The notes beneath the pieces were generated by a model that saw nothing but the letters and a program-made list of their open reading frames with translations, did no database searches and was not told the DNA's origin. Of a stretch of 19,534 nucleotides of DNA, positions 1 through 7,359 are shown piece after piece. The stretch covers positions 22,594-42,127 of the forward strand of contig FR896068.1 in the NCBI GenBank assembly GCA_000435475.1, written 5' to 3'. The translations under genes and the position numbers were made by a program. Numbering within the stretch: the stretch's first letter is position 1; each line of letters starts with the position of its first letter. The stretch comes from Cryptobacterium sp. CAG:338. Lineage in GTDB: Bacteria; Actinomycetota; Coriobacteriia; Coriobacteriales; Eggerthellaceae.

Positions 1-2
1 CG

Positions 3-608
3 CTTTCCGTATATTTAGACACCATGTTGGTATGCACCTGCTCTGCTTTTATTGTTCTTATTTTCTTTGTGCAATCAGGTGGTACGTTTGGCGATTTAAA
101 TGGTATGCCTTTAGTGCAGATGGCTATCAATTCTTCAATTGGTGAATTTGGTATTCACGTTGTTACGTTTGCTATTTTCTGCTTTGCGTTCTCCAGCTTA
201 ATTGGTAATTACTTCTATGCAGAAGGCAATATTCGTTTTATTACTAAGAATAATGTGGTTTTAAACGTGTTCCGCTTTACGTGCTTAATTGCCATTATGG
301 TTGGTTGTTTAAACAACTTCACGCTTGCATGGAACTTTGCTGACATTACGATGGCGTTTATGGCAATCGTAAACCTTGTTGCAATCTTTCTTCTGGGCAA
401 ATGGGCTTTCAAGGCACTTGAAGACTACACGCGTCAGCGTAATCGTGGTTTAAACCCAGTGTTTGTTTCCGATCGAATTGAAGGTATGCCAAAAACAGAA
501 TGCTGGCATGTGGAAAGCGATAAGCTAGAAGATGTGGGCCCTGAACCCATGAAAGAATATCTCCAAGATTCGATGGATATAGATGGGGAAGCTACAGGTT
601 TGAAATAG
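3..608 (+). CDS. Sodium:alanine symporter (AGCS family), C-terminal part, cut by window edge
   Basis: Membrane transporter importing alanine or glycine with Na+. Only the last ~202 residues are present; the reading frame is open to the window edge (LSVYLDTMLVCTCSAF precedes the first internal ATG at 24), so that ATG is not the real start. The family hallmark D-T-M-L-V-C-T-C-S-A-F and the later FAFSSLIGNYFYAEGN segment match the C-terminal third of AGCS proteins (AlsT/DagA-type). About four hydrophobic segments are visible, followed by a ~60-residue hydrophilic, acidic cytoplasmic tail, somewhat longer than many family members. The gene is followed by a strong terminator at 671-702, so it is not co-transcribed with what follows. 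Family assignment is from recognised motifs; substrate (alanine versus glycine) is inference. Confidence 0.85.
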   Translation, partial: LSVYLDTMLVCTCSAFIVLIFFVQSGGTFGDLNGMPLVQMAINSSIGEFGIHVVTFAIFCFAFSSLIGNYFYAEGNIRFITKNNVVLNVFRFTCLIAIMVGCLNNFTLAWNFADITMAFMAIVNLVAIFLLGKWAFKALEDYTRQRNRGLNPVFVSDRIEGMPKTECWHVESDKLEDVGPEPMKEYLQDSMDIDGEATGLK

Positions 609-670
609 CCTGGTCTTTATGAAATAGTCTGCTTTTAATTATTGGACTTTCCAAGTAACTAAAATCATTA

Positions 671-702
671 AAATGCTCTGGCAAAATGCCAGAGCATTTT
701 TT
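671..702 (+). terminator. Rho-independent terminator after the AGCS symporter gene (likely bidirectional)
   Basis: Perfect 12-bp inverted repeat: left arm AAATGCTCTGGC (671-682), loop AAAAT, right arm GCCAGAGCATTT (688-699), followed by T to 702. The minus strand also ends in a T-rich run (TTTTAATGATTTT), so it can serve the esterase gene that converges on it from 767. Confidence 0.9.
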
Positions 703-766
703 CTGGTGAGATAAGACACCATCATAAAATACGGCGTGATTCAATCGTGTTTAATCTATAAAAGCT

Positions 767-2176
767 TTACCAGTCTAATTGTTCGTGGGCGATGCGATCA
801 GGTTCTCCCTCATCATAGATGGGTATTTTACCCATATGACAAGTGTTTTCGCGTGAGAATATCATTACGTCATCACCAGGCTTTTCGTAGCGATTCCATG
901 TTTCAAGTCCTTCACCATTGGGATTTCCAGTTTTAATAAAGTTAGCCCAATAATTACACCAGGTATTTGATAGGTCGAAGTCAACGCCACTAAAGGGACG
1001 TTTTGATCGAAGAAGAGTTTGGAATACATAGAAATGTTCACTGGAATGGTAAGCGCCCGCTTCAGGTTTTCCGGGTGGAATAGTAAGTGAATGATAGTAA
1101 TATACCGGTTCTTGACCTTGTTGTGTTTGCTGAAGTGCGTAGGCTATTGTGCCTGCCATAAATCCATTCCTAAACGTATTGGTAGTAAATCCATATGCTC
1201 TTCCTTCATCAGCGACATTGCCAACAATGCAAGGAATATTTGCGTGTTTTTTCGCTCTAAAGATATCGTTGGCGTTTTGTGGTAACACATATCCATCAAC
1301 TACAGGGTGAAGCTTTATGTCTCCTTCTGGATTGGTTTTACCGAATTCATTCCAGAGTTTAAATAAGGTATTACTTGGAATTGCTCGTGCATCGTAAAGG
1401 TTCTCGCACTTGCAATAGCGTAAAAAACGCATGCAATAATCACGCATTTCCTTATCGGTTGAAGTGGTCGCTGTACCGGTAATTGGACCGCCCCCACTTT
1501 GCATGATGGCGCGATGGAATAAACCTTGACTTACTGGAGAGCAGATAAGCTGGTAAATTGACTGCGCCCCAGCGGATTGGCCAAATACCGTAATCTGGGC
1601 AGGATCGCCGCCAAAGGCAGCAATATTTTCTTTAATCCAAGTAAGTGCAGCAATTTGGTCCATCAAACCGTAGTTGCCTGATCCATGGTATTCAGCTTCC
1701 TCGTCTAATAATTCGTTAGAAAAAAAGCCAAATAAATTAATACGGTAGTTGAATGACACATAAACAATGCCCCGTTTTGCAAAAGCTTCGCCACCGTAGC
1801 CAACTGTGTGAGAATATCCTGTTGCAAATCCACCTCCATAAATCCATACCGCAACGGGAAGTTTATCGTCAGTGCTTTGTGCAGGGGTTACTACATCTAC
1901 CGTGAGACAATCTTCGCTCATAGGCCAGTCGTAGAGATGGAATTCATCATGATAAAACGTTCCAGGTTTTGAGCGGTTTTGTATAGGAATATCGCTATAG
2001 GAATAGGCAAGGAATGGTTCTGTCCAAGGTTCTGCTGGTCGAGGTGGGCACCACCTCAGGTCGTTTACTGGTGGTGCAGCGTAGGGAATTCCCTTGAAAA
2101 TGCTCCATTGTTGAGATTCTGCCGGTAAGCCTTTTACAGGACCATAGGTTGTTTGTGATTCAAGTAATAAACCCAT
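767..2176 (-). CDS. Type B carboxylesterase (para-nitrobenzyl esterase-like)
   Basis: Cytoplasmic alpha/beta-hydrolase predicted to cleave carboxylic esters. Start chosen at 2176 (469 aa, MGLLLESQ) because AAGGAG lies 7-8 nt upstream; a longer frame to 2236 lacks such a site and would begin inside an intergenic hairpin. Visible motifs (short numbering): GIPYAAPP near residue 29, oxyanion-hole GGGF at 114-117, SEDCLTVDV, nucleophile elbow G-Q-S-A-G with Ser201, acid Glu324 in DEG, and His377 in GAYHSSE. This is the Ser-Glu-His triad of the COesterase family. No signal peptide is seen. Two oddities: the elbow is GQSAG rather than the usual GESAG, and the Glu-to-His distance (53 residues) is shorter than the roughly 90 of B. 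subtilis pNB esterase. It is the second gene of a two-esterase unit, 86 nt after the first. Substrate is unknown. Confidence 0.9.
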   Translation of the reverse strand: MGLLLESQTTYGPVKGLPAESQQWSIFKGIPYAAPPVNDLRWCPPRPAEPWTEPFLAYSYSDIPIQNRSKPGTFYHDEFHLYDWPMSEDCLTVDVVTPAQSTDDKLPVAVWIYGGGFATGYSHTVGYGGEAFAKRGIVYVSFNYRINLFGFFSNELLDEEAEYHGSGNYGLMDQIAALTWIKENIAAFGGDPAQITVFGQSAGAQSIYQLICSPVSQGLFHRAIMQSGGGPITGTATTSTDKEMRDYCMRFLRYCKCENLYDARAIPSNTLFKLWNEFGKTNPEGDIKLHPVVDGYVLPQNANDIFRAKKHANIPCIVGNVADEGRAYGFTTNTFRNGFMAGTIAYALQQTQQGQEPVYYYHSLTIPPGKPEAGAYHSSEHFYVFQTLLRSKRPFSGVDFDLSNTWCNYWANFIKTGNPNGEGLETWNRYEKPGDDVMIFSRENTCHMGKIPIYDEGEPDRIAHEQLDW

Positions 2177-2204
2177 AATAATCTCCTTCATGTAAGGGGG
2201 AGAT

Positions 2205-2244
2205 AGGCTACCTTGTTGAATGGAGAGAGAATGCAAGGTAGCCT
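2205..2244. repeat. Inverted repeat in the gap between the two esterase genes
   Basis: Perfect 11-bp arms AGGCTACCTTG (2205-2215) and CAAGGTAGCCT (2234-2244) with an 18-nt loop. No T-run follows on the minus strand, so it is not a standard terminator; it may be an mRNA-processing or stabilising hairpin, or an operator. Confidence 0.6.
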
Positions 2245-2262
2245 TTGGTTAGAATTAAGAAC

Positions 2263-3231
2263 TTAGTTCTTTAAATATTTATTCAGGAATGTAAGTGCCT
2301 GTTCAAGGATTATAGGTTGTTTAAAAGGCGGGTCAGCATGACCTGCGCCTTCAACCAGGGCAAAATCTATGCGGTCTTCGCCGGCACATTGACGTACCTG
2401 CTCAGCAAATACGACTGCCTGCTGGTACGGCACTGGTTTGTCCGCCATGCCTTGACGAAGCATTATGGGGCAAATTTGCGGAGTAATATATTGTCCTGGA
2501 TTACTTTTTTGAACAAATGCGTAATCAAGATCGACAATTCGAGCACCTAAATATTTACATTCTGCTGCATCCATGGTTGCAGGACTGCCATCAGATGTTC
2601 CGTTCATAACCCGCTCTTCAATAATGGATGAAGAATTAATTACAGGATATAAAGCGATACAAGCTTGAACACTCGAATCGTATCCAGGGTTACCCATCGA
2701 TTTATCCTCGAAGAAAGTGAGGTTATTAGTGGTAGCTACCAGAAGAGAATAGTTGCCACCAGATGAATTTCCTGTAACTGCTATACGAGCAGGATCAATT
2801 CCATATTCGCCTGCGTGAGCCTTTATCCAGCGAATAGCTGCTTTGCAATCGTGGATAGGTTTTGGGAATTCCGCTTTGTTTGCGGGTCGATACTCAACAG
2901 AAACATAGGCATACCCATGGTTTATTACCCCTAAGAAGGTGGTGTTTGACATATCGCGTTTGTCCCCATTAACAAAACCACCTCCATGGATTTGAATTAG
3001 GCAGGGGACTCGGTTTTCTGGTGAAGCTTCCGGTGGTAAATATATATCCAATTTACAGCGCTCGTTATGATTTGCATATTGAAGATCTAGAAACTTGCGT
3101 GGAATAGAATCAAGAATTTCTTGAGGAATCATAGGGGATTTTGGAATCTGCGCTAGGGGAATATCTTGATAATCTCGCTTGATCCGATCAAGACTTTCTT
3201 GTGGAATACCTAAAAGAGTTTCTTCATTCAT
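2263..3231 (-). CDS. Alpha/beta hydrolase, hormone-sensitive-lipase-like esterase
   Basis: Predicted cytoplasmic esterase of 322 aa. Domain signs in order: a ~60-residue N-terminal cap region, oxyanion motif H82-G-G-G-F86, Y-R-P-A near 115, nucleophile elbow G154-N-S-S-G158 with Ser156, acid Asp264 (GMADKPVP) and His298 (EGAGHAD), giving a complete Ser-Asp-His triad. The start at 3231 has a strong AAGGAGGG ribosome-binding site 5-6 nt away. It is the first gene of a minus-strand pair with the type B carboxylesterase and is transcribed divergently from the LysR gene at 3347, so that regulator probably controls it. The pairing of two esterases of different subfamilies suggests complementary ester substrates or sequential hydrolysis; the substrate cannot be told from sequence. 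Carbamoyl or peptide substrates are possible alternatives within this fold. Confidence 0.88.
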   Translation of the reverse strand: MNEETLLGIPQESLDRIKRDYQDIPLAQIPKSPMIPQEILDSIPRKFLDLQYANHNERCKLDIYLPPEASPENRVPCLIQIHGGGFVNGDKRDMSNTTFLGVINHGYAYVSVEYRPANKAEFPKPIHDCKAAIRWIKAHAGEYGIDPARIAVTGNSSGGNYSLLVATTNNLTFFEDKSMGNPGYDSSVQACIALYPVINSSSIIEERVMNGTSDGSPATMDAAECKYLGARIVDLDYAFVQKSNPGQYITPQICPIMLRQGMADKPVPYQQAVVFAEQVRQCAGEDRIDFALVEGAGHADPPFKQPIILEQALTFLNKYLKN

Positions 3232-3268
3232 GTAACCCTCCTTGTATGATATGAAGCGATTTTCTTAA

Positions 3269-3298
3269 AGTGTACTTAGCTAGAAGATTAAGTGTCCA
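3269..3298 (-). promoter_or_regulatory. Candidate sigma-70-type promoter for the esterase pair
   Basis: Read on the minus strand: -35-like TGGACA (3298-3293), 18-nt spacer, -10-like TACACT (3274-3269). Matches are 5/6 and 4/6 to consensus; the placement upstream of the 3231 start is sensible. Prediction by eye only. Confidence 0.35.
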
Positions 3299-3318
3299 CT
3301 ACATGCGATATATGAAAT

Positions 3319-3337
3319 CTATACGTGCGGTGTATAG
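3319..3337. promoter_or_regulatory. Palindromic candidate LysR operator overlapping the lysR ribosome-binding site
   Basis: Arms CTATAC (3319-3324) and GTATAG (3332-3337) are perfect inverted repeats around 7 nt, the ATAC-N7-GTAT form of a LysR T-N11-A type box. The right arm overlaps the first bases of the AGGAGG site (3336-3341) of the LysR gene, so binding here would repress it directly. The heptamer TATACGT recurs at 4259-4265 ahead of the first transporter gene. Confidence 0.5.
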
Positions 3338-3346
3338 GAGGACTTT

Positions 3347-4237
3347 ATGGATGTATATCAGCTTCAGTATTTCAAAACCATTGCTGAGTGTTCAAGCTTG
3401 GTTGAAGCCGCTAAACGACTCCATGTTTCACAACCTTCACTGAGTCGTTGCATTCATAAGATGGAAGAAGAATTAGGTACTCCCTTATTTGATCGCGTTG
3501 GGAGAAACATTGTCTTAAATGGTGCGGGAAATGTGGTGTTGCGTTATGCACAAACTGCACTTAATACTCTTGATGCTATTCCTACCGAAGTAAACAACTA
3601 CTTGAGAGATAAAGAACAAACGGTAAATTTGTTTGCACCTATGCCTTTAGCAGATGATGGTGATGCACTAGTTGAATTTACTGAAAAGCACCCCGATATT
3701 CTTTTACGCGTAGGGGTTGGTTGGCTAACGCCAAGTCTTTCTATGGAGGCTCCTGATCTTATGATTTTTTCTTCGTTAGAAAAACCTACTGGTAGAAACG
3801 AAGTTTTACTATACGAAGACAGATTAATGCTTGCAGTTTCAAGAAAAAATCCTCTATCTGAACAAAAAGAGGTAGCGCTTGGAGAACTTCAGAATGAGGA
3901 TTTTATACAACCAATGCCCGGTACTTTCACTGATATTTTGCATGGAATGTACGATGAGGTTGGTTTGCGGCCGCATATTATTTCCGAAAACCAATCGTAT
4001 CGCCAGCTCTCAAATTTTGTATCGCATAATCTAGCAGTTTCGATCGTATCACCCATGACATGGTACTTATCAAGAAATGAAACCATTGCTTATTTGCCCT
4101 TTTCTGATGTCCAGCGAAGCAGATATATATGTCTTCGTTGGCCTGAAAATACTGTTTTAGCTCACGCCACCTTTCTTTTACGTGAGCATTTGATTGACTA
4201 CTATAAACGACTTTCAAAAAAAGTTTTTGGCGACTAA
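3347..4237 (+). CDS. LysR-family transcriptional regulator
   Basis: DNA-binding regulator, 296 aa, normal length for LysR proteins. Residues 1-60 form the classic winged helix-turn-helix (LQYFKTIAECSSLVEAAKRL, then HVSQPSLSRCIHKMEEELGTPLF), and residues ~90-290 the LysR substrate-binding domain. AGGAGG sits 5 nt before the ATG. It lies between the divergent esterase pair and two OFA transporter genes, so it most likely senses the imported compound or its hydrolysis product and controls all four genes. A palindrome overlapping its own ribosome-binding site suggests autoregulation. The inducer is unknown. It ends 173 nt before the first transporter gene with no clear terminator, so some read-through into that gene is possible. 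Confidence 0.93.
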   Translation: MDVYQLQYFKTIAECSSLVEAAKRLHVSQPSLSRCIHKMEEELGTPLFDRVGRNIVLNGAGNVVLRYAQTALNTLDAIPTEVNNYLRDKEQTVNLFAPMPLADDGDALVEFTEKHPDILLRVGVGWLTPSLSMEAPDLMIFSSLEKPTGRNEVLLYEDRLMLAVSRKNPLSEQKEVALGELQNEDFIQPMPGTFTDILHGMYDEVGLRPHIISENQSYRQLSNFVSHNLAVSIVSPMTWYLSRNETIAYLPFSDVQRSRYICLRWPENTVLAHATFLLREHLIDYYKRLSKKVFGD

Positions 4238-4340
4238 TCTTTCGAGAACTTCAAAATATATACGTTTGATAGATAGATTCTCGTAACCCCTTTTATTGGA
4301 CGTGATAAGTATCGCCCCCATATGCTTTTAAGCAGAGTTA

Positions 4341-4377
4341 GAAAGTTTGTCTCATTACGCGCGGATGAGCCGCTTTC
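4341..4377 (+). promoter_or_regulatory. Leader hairpin upstream of the first OFA transporter gene
   Basis: Two nested stems: GAAAG (4341-4345) with CTTTC (4373-4377), and CTCAT (4351-4355) with ATGAG (4365-4369), loop TACGCGCGG. It ends 21 nt before the AAGGAGG site and has no T-run. Role unknown; possibly a transcript-stability or regulatory element. Confidence 0.35.
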
Positions 4378-4410
4378 AAATTTTGATCACGTCATTGTAA
4401 GGAGGAATAC

Positions 4411-5775
4411 GTGAGTCAGGTAGTTAAAAATTCCGGAGGAGGGGAACTTCAAGCAAAAGGGCTTGGTTCGTATGTCCCTATTCTTATCTGTTGTTTAGCA
4501 TTTGCCTTCGTTCCCAGCGCTATGCAGTCGGGTGCATTAGGTATTTTCTTGCCAGAGTTGGCAAAAGCCTTTAATACCGCTGGTTCAACGATTTCGTTTT
4601 ATATTACGTTAGGAAACTTAGCTGTTGCGGTATCTTCTTTATTGGTTGGTCAGCTTTTGGCGAAGTTTGATGCTCGTATTATTGCAAGTACTTTGGTGGT
4701 TCTAGTTGCAGTATGTTTCTTTGGGATGTCTGCTGCAACGGCAGTATGGCAGATTTGGATTTTTGGAGCTTTACTTACTGCTACTGCAGTGCCACTGAAT
4801 ATGTTGGTAAATCCAACGCTTATTAATCGCTGGTTTAAGGATCGCGCTGGATTTTTTATTGGTATGTCTTCTGCATTTATCGGCTTAGGTTCGATTTTGT
4901 TCTTGCAGGTTGGTAATTATGTTATTGCTACACTTGGCTATCAGATGGCATATATTACCTATGCGGTTGTTGTCTTGGTTATTTGTTTGCCGCTTGCCTT
5001 GTTTGTTGTGCGCTCTCATCCAGAAGATCGTGGATTACTTCCTTATACTTCTCCGAAAACCAAGAGCAATCCTGAACAGGCTGAGAAGTCTAACATTACC
5101 TGGAATATTGATGTTAATAAGGCAATGAAGAATCCTGCATTTTGGTTGGTAGGCATTGTAGGTGGCTTCTTTGGTATGGCACTTCTTATCAACCCTCAGT
5201 GGCCTACCTATATCAATACTTTAACTGATGCAGGTCTTACTGTTTTAGTTACGGGCGCAGTATTTGCAAGTATTGTTTCTGGCTCTCAGGTTGTTGGTAA
5301 AATTGTTATGGGTGGCATTGCGGACTCATCTCCTATGAAGGCAATTTTGTTTGCTTCAACTCTTGGTGTGATTTCAATGCTAATGGTTTGGCTTGCGCCT
5401 ACCACCTTTGTTCTTCCTTTAGGCGCAGTATTCTTTGGCTTCTATTTCAGTGTTTCTGGTGTACTGCTTCCTTTGCTTGCTCGTGCTGTATTTGGTACTG
5501 GTGAAGCATATTCTGTACTTTACGGTCGCGCTCTTCTCATTACGAAGCTTATGACTGCACCTGGTGCTGTTATTTGGCCTCTTGTAGCTGAGAACTTTGG
5601 TGGTTTTGGTGTCGCATTTGCTTGCATTATTTGCCTGATTGTTATTTGCTGCGTATTGGCATTTTTGGCTTTGAAGTTCGGCTCAAAACTTCCTCGTTAC
5701 TATAGCGATGGTCGTGTTGAAGAAAACGGTGTCGTTAAGCAAGAAGCAACGAAAGAAAAACCTGCTAATGCCTAA
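4411..5775 (+). CDS. OFA-family (oxalate/formate antiporter-like) MFS transporter, first copy
   Basis: Twelve-helix major facilitator protein of 454 aa, predicted to exchange or import a small organic anion across the cytoplasmic membrane. GTG start at 4411 with TAAGGAGG ending about 5 nt upstream. OFA signs: FAFVPSAMQSGALGIFLPEL in helix 1, R140-W-F-K-D (helix 4-5 loop), RSHPEDRGLLPY before the central loop, NPQWPTY in helix 7, and YGRALLITKLMTAPGA with Lys379 in the region where OxlT carries its substrate-binding lysine. A charged ~30-residue C-terminal tail is present. It is a paralogue of the next gene. Context (two esterases, LysR) favours a carboxylate or ester-derived substrate; true oxalate/formate exchange is not implied because OFA members vary widely in substrate. 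Confidence 0.88.
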   Translation: MSQVVKNSGGGELQAKGLGSYVPILICCLAFAFVPSAMQSGALGIFLPELAKAFNTAGSTISFYITLGNLAVAVSSLLVGQLLAKFDARIIASTLVVLVAVCFFGMSAATAVWQIWIFGALLTATAVPLNMLVNPTLINRWFKDRAGFFIGMSSAFIGLGSILFLQVGNYVIATLGYQMAYITYAVVVLVICLPLALFVVRSHPEDRGLLPYTSPKTKSNPEQAEKSNITWNIDVNKAMKNPAFWLVGIVGGFFGMALLINPQWPTYINTLTDAGLTVLVTGAVFASIVSGSQVVGKIVMGGIADSSPMKAILFASTLGVISMLMVWLAPTTFVLPLGAVFFGFYFSVSGVLLPLLARAVFGTGEAYSVLYGRALLITKLMTAPGAVIWPLVAENFGGFGVAFACIICLIVICCVLAFLALKFGSKLPRYYSDGRVEENGVVKQEATKEKPANA

Positions 5776-5794
5776 CGATTAACTGAAATGAAGG

Positions 5795-5829
5795 AGCACT
5801 AAGTGCTGCGAAAACTTAGTTGCTTTTTT
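5795..5829 (+). terminator. Terminator-like hairpin after the first OFA gene
   Basis: AGCACTAAGT (5795-5804) pairs with ACTTAGTTGCT (5814-5824) with one bulged T, followed by six T. First of two consecutive terminators in this gap. Confidence 0.6.
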
Positions 5830-5840
5830 GAAATGGTATA

Positions 5841-5879
5841 GGGCTTTGCTGGTTTGTTAAATCAGTAAAGCCCTTTTTT
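5841..5879 (+). terminator. Strong Rho-independent terminator between the two OFA genes
   Basis: 15-bp stem (5841-5855 with 5859-5873, two G-U pairs), three-nt loop GTT, then six T (5874-5879). A good TGnTATA-type extended -10 (TGGTATAGG, 5834-5842) sits on its left edge; a transcript starting just inside the stem would lack the left arm and escape it. Confidence 0.85.
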
Positions 5880-5883
5880 GGGG

Positions 5884-5906
5884 CAGAAATTCAAAAGAAA
5901 TTTCTG
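5884..5906 (+). promoter_or_regulatory. Hairpin immediately before the ribosome-binding site of the second OFA gene
   Basis: Perfect 8-bp arms CAGAAATT (5884-5891) and AATTTCTG (5899-5906), loop CAAAAGA, ending 3 nt before AAGGAG (5910-5915). It could control translation start or protect the 5' end. Confidence 0.4.
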
Positions 5907-5921
5907 ACTAAGGAGTGAGTA

Positions 5922-7244
5922 ATGGTTCCAACATACAAGAAAGAGGGTCTTGAAGCTAAACCTTTCATTCATTATTTGCCTATTGTAATTGCTTGTGTCA
6001 TGTTTGCGTTTGTTCCTACCGCCATGCAAACTAGTTGCAATGGCATTTTTCTCCCCGAGCTGGGTAAAGATTATGGGGTGCCTACTTCGCAGATTTCAAT
6101 TTATCTGACCATTGGCAATTTAACCGCAGCTGTATTTGCGCCAATTATTGGGCAGTTACTTGCACGTTTCGATGTTCGTGCAATAACAACCATTATGCTT
6201 TTAGGTGCGGCAGGGAGTTTCTTTTCGTTGTCCATCAGTGCATCTTTGATTCAAGTTTGGGTGTCTGGTGCATTAATGACTGGTTTTTGCACTTCATTTG
6301 TTGGTTTAGTTAACCCAACGATTCTGACTCGTTGGTTTAAAGATTTAAAAGGTACCATGATTGGTATTGCTGCTGCTTTTACCGGTTTTGGCGGAGTAGT
6401 ATTTATTCCAATTGGTCAAAGTATTATATCGATGGTTGGATATCGCGAAGCATATTTAGCTTATGCGGTATTAATTCTGATTCTTTGTTTGCCGGGAAGT
6501 CTATTGATTTTGCGTTCGCACCCTCATGACAGAGGTATGCTTCCCTATATGTCTGAAAAGCGAAAAGCAGGATTACTACATGAAGAAAAGCCCGGTATGA
6601 GTACCTGGACAGTTGATCCTTCTATTGCTATGAAGAATCCTGCATTTTATTTATTAGGTCTTGCAACAGGTATTTTAGGGTGGTGTTTGCTGCTTAATCC
6701 TCATTTCCCAACTTATGTAGGAACGCTTGAAGCTGCGGGAGTTAACGTCATCATTACTGGAGCAATGTTAGCTACGTTGGTAAGTGGTTCGCAGGGGATA
6801 GGTAAACTGGTTTTAGGTGCCTTAAGTGATAAATCGCCTATGAAAACGATTGTGTTCGCAGGTTGTTTAGGAGCATTTTCTGTTCTTGCTATTTGGTGGG
6901 GACCTACAACACTAGCAATGCCATTAGGTGCAATAGCTTTTGGATTTTTCTTTGCGACTTCGGCTGTATTGATGCCAATGTTGGCAGGTTCAGTTTTCGG
7001 AACGGGTGAAAATTATTCAATTATTTTAGGGCGTAGTCAAACTATTACAAAACTCATTACCGCTCCAGGTGCTATGGTGTGGCCATTCTTAGCGGAAAAT
7101 GCTGGTGGTTGGGGTACTGTTTTTGGTTGCGTAGCAGTATTGATTGTGATTGTTGTGCTTTGCTCTTGGTTGGTAAGGTATTTTGGTTCGAAAATTCCTC
7201 ATATTCCTGTTGATGCAGAGGGTAATGTTATAAATCAAAAATAA
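5922..7244 (+). CDS. OFA-family (oxalate/formate antiporter-like) MFS transporter, second copy
   Basis: Twelve-helix MFS protein, 440 aa, ATG at 5922 with AAGGAG 6 nt upstream. It shares nearly every landmark with the preceding transporter: FAFVPTAMQTSCNGIFLPEL, R137-W-F-K-D, RSHPHDRGMLPY, NPHFPTY, and LGRSQTITKLITAPGA with Lys377. The pair is clearly a tandem duplication. The copies differ in the helix-1 pocket (SGALG versus TSCNG), in helix 7 (PQWPTYINTL versus PHFPTYVGTL) and in their tails, so they may have different substrates. The tail here is short and lacks the acidic/lysine extension of the first copy. Two terminators in the intervening 146 bp mean it is probably transcribed separately. 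It ends facing the flxA gene across a shared terminator. Confidence 0.88.
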   Translation: MVPTYKKEGLEAKPFIHYLPIVIACVMFAFVPTAMQTSCNGIFLPELGKDYGVPTSQISIYLTIGNLTAAVFAPIIGQLLARFDVRAITTIMLLGAAGSFFSLSISASLIQVWVSGALMTGFCTSFVGLVNPTILTRWFKDLKGTMIGIAAAFTGFGGVVFIPIGQSIISMVGYREAYLAYAVLILILCLPGSLLILRSHPHDRGMLPYMSEKRKAGLLHEEKPGMSTWTVDPSIAMKNPAFYLLGLATGILGWCLLLNPHFPTYVGTLEAAGVNVIITGAMLATLVSGSQGIGKLVLGALSDKSPMKTIVFAGCLGAFSVLAIWWGPTTLAMPLGAIAFGFFFATSAVLMPMLAGSVFGTGENYSIILGRSQTITKLITAPGAMVWPFLAENAGGWGTVFGCVAVLIVIVVLCSWLVRYFGSKIPHIPVDAEGNVINQK

Positions 7245-7277
7245 AGTTTCCAAAAAAGAAGCTGATTTTAATACCTG

Positions 7278-7324
7278 AAAAAAGGCAATCCAGCAGGTAA
7301 TATCTCCCGCTTGATTGCCTTTTT
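7278..7324. terminator. Bidirectional terminator between second OFA gene and flxA
   Basis: AAAAGGCAATC (7280-7290) and GATTGCCTTTT (7313-7323) are perfect 11-bp arms around a 22-nt loop that itself can pair partly (AGCAGG with CCCGCT). T-run on the plus strand and A-run before the left arm allow use from both converging transcripts. Confidence 0.8.
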
Positions 7325-7359
7325 CAAACTGTGGAAAATTCCGGGAGGCTCTTTTTAGG

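Noticed and set aside
767..2236. 489-residue version of the type B carboxylesterase
   Set aside because: The upstream start lies in the intergenic inverted repeat, and the added 20 residues are not family-like; ATG 2176 has a good ribosome-binding site.
5803..5841. 12-codon GTG-started frame with AAGGAG upstream between the OFA genes (possible attenuator peptide)
   Set aside because: It coincides with the first terminator hairpin, which alone explains the sequence; no regulatory codon run is present.
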